Part shown: in pieces, positions 63,105 to 64,000 of the stretch | Numbering within the stretch: position 1 is the first letter of the stretch | How the letters are laid out: each line of letters begins with the position of its first letter | Assembly: GCA_009785345.1 (NCBI GenBank) | Contig: WQWL01000005.1 | Coordinates: forward strand, 1-64,000 | Length of the DNA stretch: 64,000 nt | Direction: 5' to 3' | Origin: Oscillospiraceae bacterium | Lineage (GTDB): Bacteria > Bacillota > Clostridia > Oscillospirales > Oscillospiraceae | Notes under the pieces: generated by a model | Databases searched by the model: none | Told to the model about the DNA's origin: nothing | What the model saw: the letters and a program-made list of their open reading frames with translations, nothing else | Translations under genes and position numbers: made by a program

Positions 63105-63163
63105 ATGCGCAATGGCGTAGTAGACGAAATACCATCATTTGGAGGAGATAATAGGAGGAATCC

Positions 63164-64000
63164 ATGTCTACAATGCAAAATGCTACTGATTGTGTCCGCC
63201 AGGACACGCATGTGGAGCGTCCACGAATCCACAGACTTTTGGAAGAGGCAATGAACTATCCTTTGGTTGTTATTTGTGCCGGTTCAGGTTATGGCAAAAC
63301 ATTGGCGGTATCTTCGTTTCTGGAAAATATTGATGCCCAGAAGCTGTGGATACAAATCACCACACACGATAATTGCCAAACACGTTATTGGGAAAATTAT
63401 GTCGGTGCACTTTCCCAAATATGGCCAGAAATAATTCCACGCATTACCGAAATAGGATTTCCGGATACAAATGAGGCTTTCGCAAAGTTTTGCACACTAA
63501 TGAATGAAGATGCAGATTCGCAAAAAAGTCAAGTTACTGTATTTGATGATTTTCATTTACTGTGTAACCCTAATGTAATTCGTGTCATAGAGCGTGTAGT
63601 CAGCATGCTGCCGACAAAAAGCACAATGGTGCTAATTACTCGTGTAATGCCGGAAGTTAATATGATTAGAATGCTTATGGACAAGCGTGCTTTCATTATT
63701 AAAGAAAGTGATCTATGTTTTACACAGGATGAAATTAGTGATTATTTCAACCATCTTTCTATTCCGGTCACAAGGCGGGATGTTCACGAGGTTTATGATG
63801 ATACGCAAGGCTGGGCATTTGCTATAGACCTTATCGGACATTTTTTAAGAAGGGATCAAAAATATGAACGAAGTGTCGTCAAGGCTATGAAAAGCAATAT
63901 TTTCCGACATATCGAATCTGAAATATCACAGACTATTTCAGACCAGCTTTGGCACTTTCTTCTTCGCATTTCATTAATTACGCACCTCGCTGCGAGCTTA
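63164..64000 (+). CDS. MalT/LuxR-type ATP-dependent transcriptional regulator, N-terminal part
   Basis: The frame is open to the window edge, giving the first 279 residues of a longer protein. VVICAGSGYGKTLAV (about 36-50) is a Walker A motif and TVFDDFHLL (about 124-132) a Walker B motif, the arrangement of STAND-class ATPases such as MalT. The following WAFAIDLIGHFL segment also fits. A TPR-like sensor region and a C-terminal LuxR helix-turn-helix would be expected beyond the edge; neither is visible. TAGGAGG precedes the ATG. The strong operator pair upstream implies tight control. Confidence 0.78.
   Translation, partial: MSTMQNATDCVRQDTHVERPRIHRLLEEAMNYPLVVICAGSGYGKTLAVSSFLENIDAQKLWIQITTHDNCQTRYWENYVGALSQIWPEIIPRITEIGFPDTNEAFAKFCTLMNEDADSQKSQVTVFDDFHLLCNPNVIRVIERVVSMLPTKSTMVLITRVMPEVNMIRMLMDKRAFIIKESDLCFTQDEISDYFNHLSIPVTRRDVHEVYDDTQGWAFAIDLIGHFLRRDQKYERSVVKAMKSNIFRHIESEISQTISDQLWHFLLRISLITHLAASL

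Larger units (their letters stand above)
62861..63163. other. Divergent intergenic region with two promoters and paired palindromes
   Basis: The 303 bp hold the promoter of the zinc-ribbon gene on the minus strand and the operator-rich promoter of the MalT-like gene on the plus strand (both listed). The section 62930-63050 has no visible feature except an AT-rich stretch. Confidence 0.6.

Overview
The window looks like chromosome of a low-to-moderate GC, Gram-positive-type Bacillota, most probably a member of the Clostridia. The reasons are AGGAGG/AAAGGA ribosome binding sites with frequent TTG and GTG starts, sigma-A-like promoters close to consensus, lipoproteins with lipoboxes but no outer-membrane genes, the YidC-KhpB(Jag), Gls24-DAK, PepV and Sapep-type families, and HTH/Ser-Thr kinase pairs of a clostridial type. 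I cannot name the genus from sequence alone. No phage, CRISPR array or rRNA operon is visible.

Layout. 1-2.3 kb: the right-hand end of a mobilizable element (tail of a MobV/Pre-like relaxase, then a large serine recombinase of the TnpX/TndX type), ending a few bases from an initiator tRNA-fMet. 2.3-4.1 kb: tRNA-fMet and a GH51 arabinofuranosidase. 4.1-12.6 kb, all minus strand: FakA-type fatty acid kinase with its Gls24-like partner, a HIT protein, alaS, acpP, then the origin-type cluster rpmH-rnpA-yidD-yidC-khpB. 12.7-16 kb: a transglutaminase lipoprotein, a YchF-like GTPase/ATPase, a HAD hydrolase and a tRNA-Met/tRNA-Glu operon. 16-27.6 kb: murF, two unrecognised proteins, hom-lysC, an ABC transporter with an acyltransferase-like membrane protein, a CPBP protease, yajC and a VanY-like carboxypeptidase. 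27.6-34.6 kb: cysS, lepA, an XRE regulator, a PepV-like dipeptidase, coaE and prfA. 34.8-41.8 kb: tRNA-Arg, a patch of decayed genes, a Gfo/Idh/MocA oxidoreductase, an HTH/kinase/zinc-ribbon-PepSY cluster, an unknown gene behind a palindrome, ylmH and a DegV (FakB-like) gene. 41.9-44.7 kb: rhamnose genes (rhaM, class II aldolase, rhaA) without a kinase. 44.7-55.2 kb: mnmA, a palindromic MITE-like element, a duplicated-domain lipoprotein, guaB, an HtrA protease, deoC, then parA-parB-serS. 55.3-64 kb: mscL, MATE and MFS transporters, a nitroreductase, a ROK kinase, a xylose-isomerase-like TIM barrel protein, two envelope proteins, and the start of a MalT/LuxR-type ATPase regulator behind a double palindrome.

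How the parts fit. Much of the window is housekeeping: translation (alaS, cysS, serS, prfA, lepA, rpmH, mnmA, four tRNAs), membrane insertion and secretion (yidC, yidD, khpB, yajC), lipid precursor activation (FakA, DegV/FakB-like protein, AcpP) and chromosome segregation (parAB). The accessory and regulatory material worth a second look is the mobilizable element, the HTH/kinase/PepSY cluster, the MITE-like palindromes (one full copy, two relics) and three strong operator-like inverted repeats at 31.3, 39.3 and 63.1 kb. Starts were moved from the longest open frame wherever a ribosome binding site or family length supported it, and this is stated in the entries.
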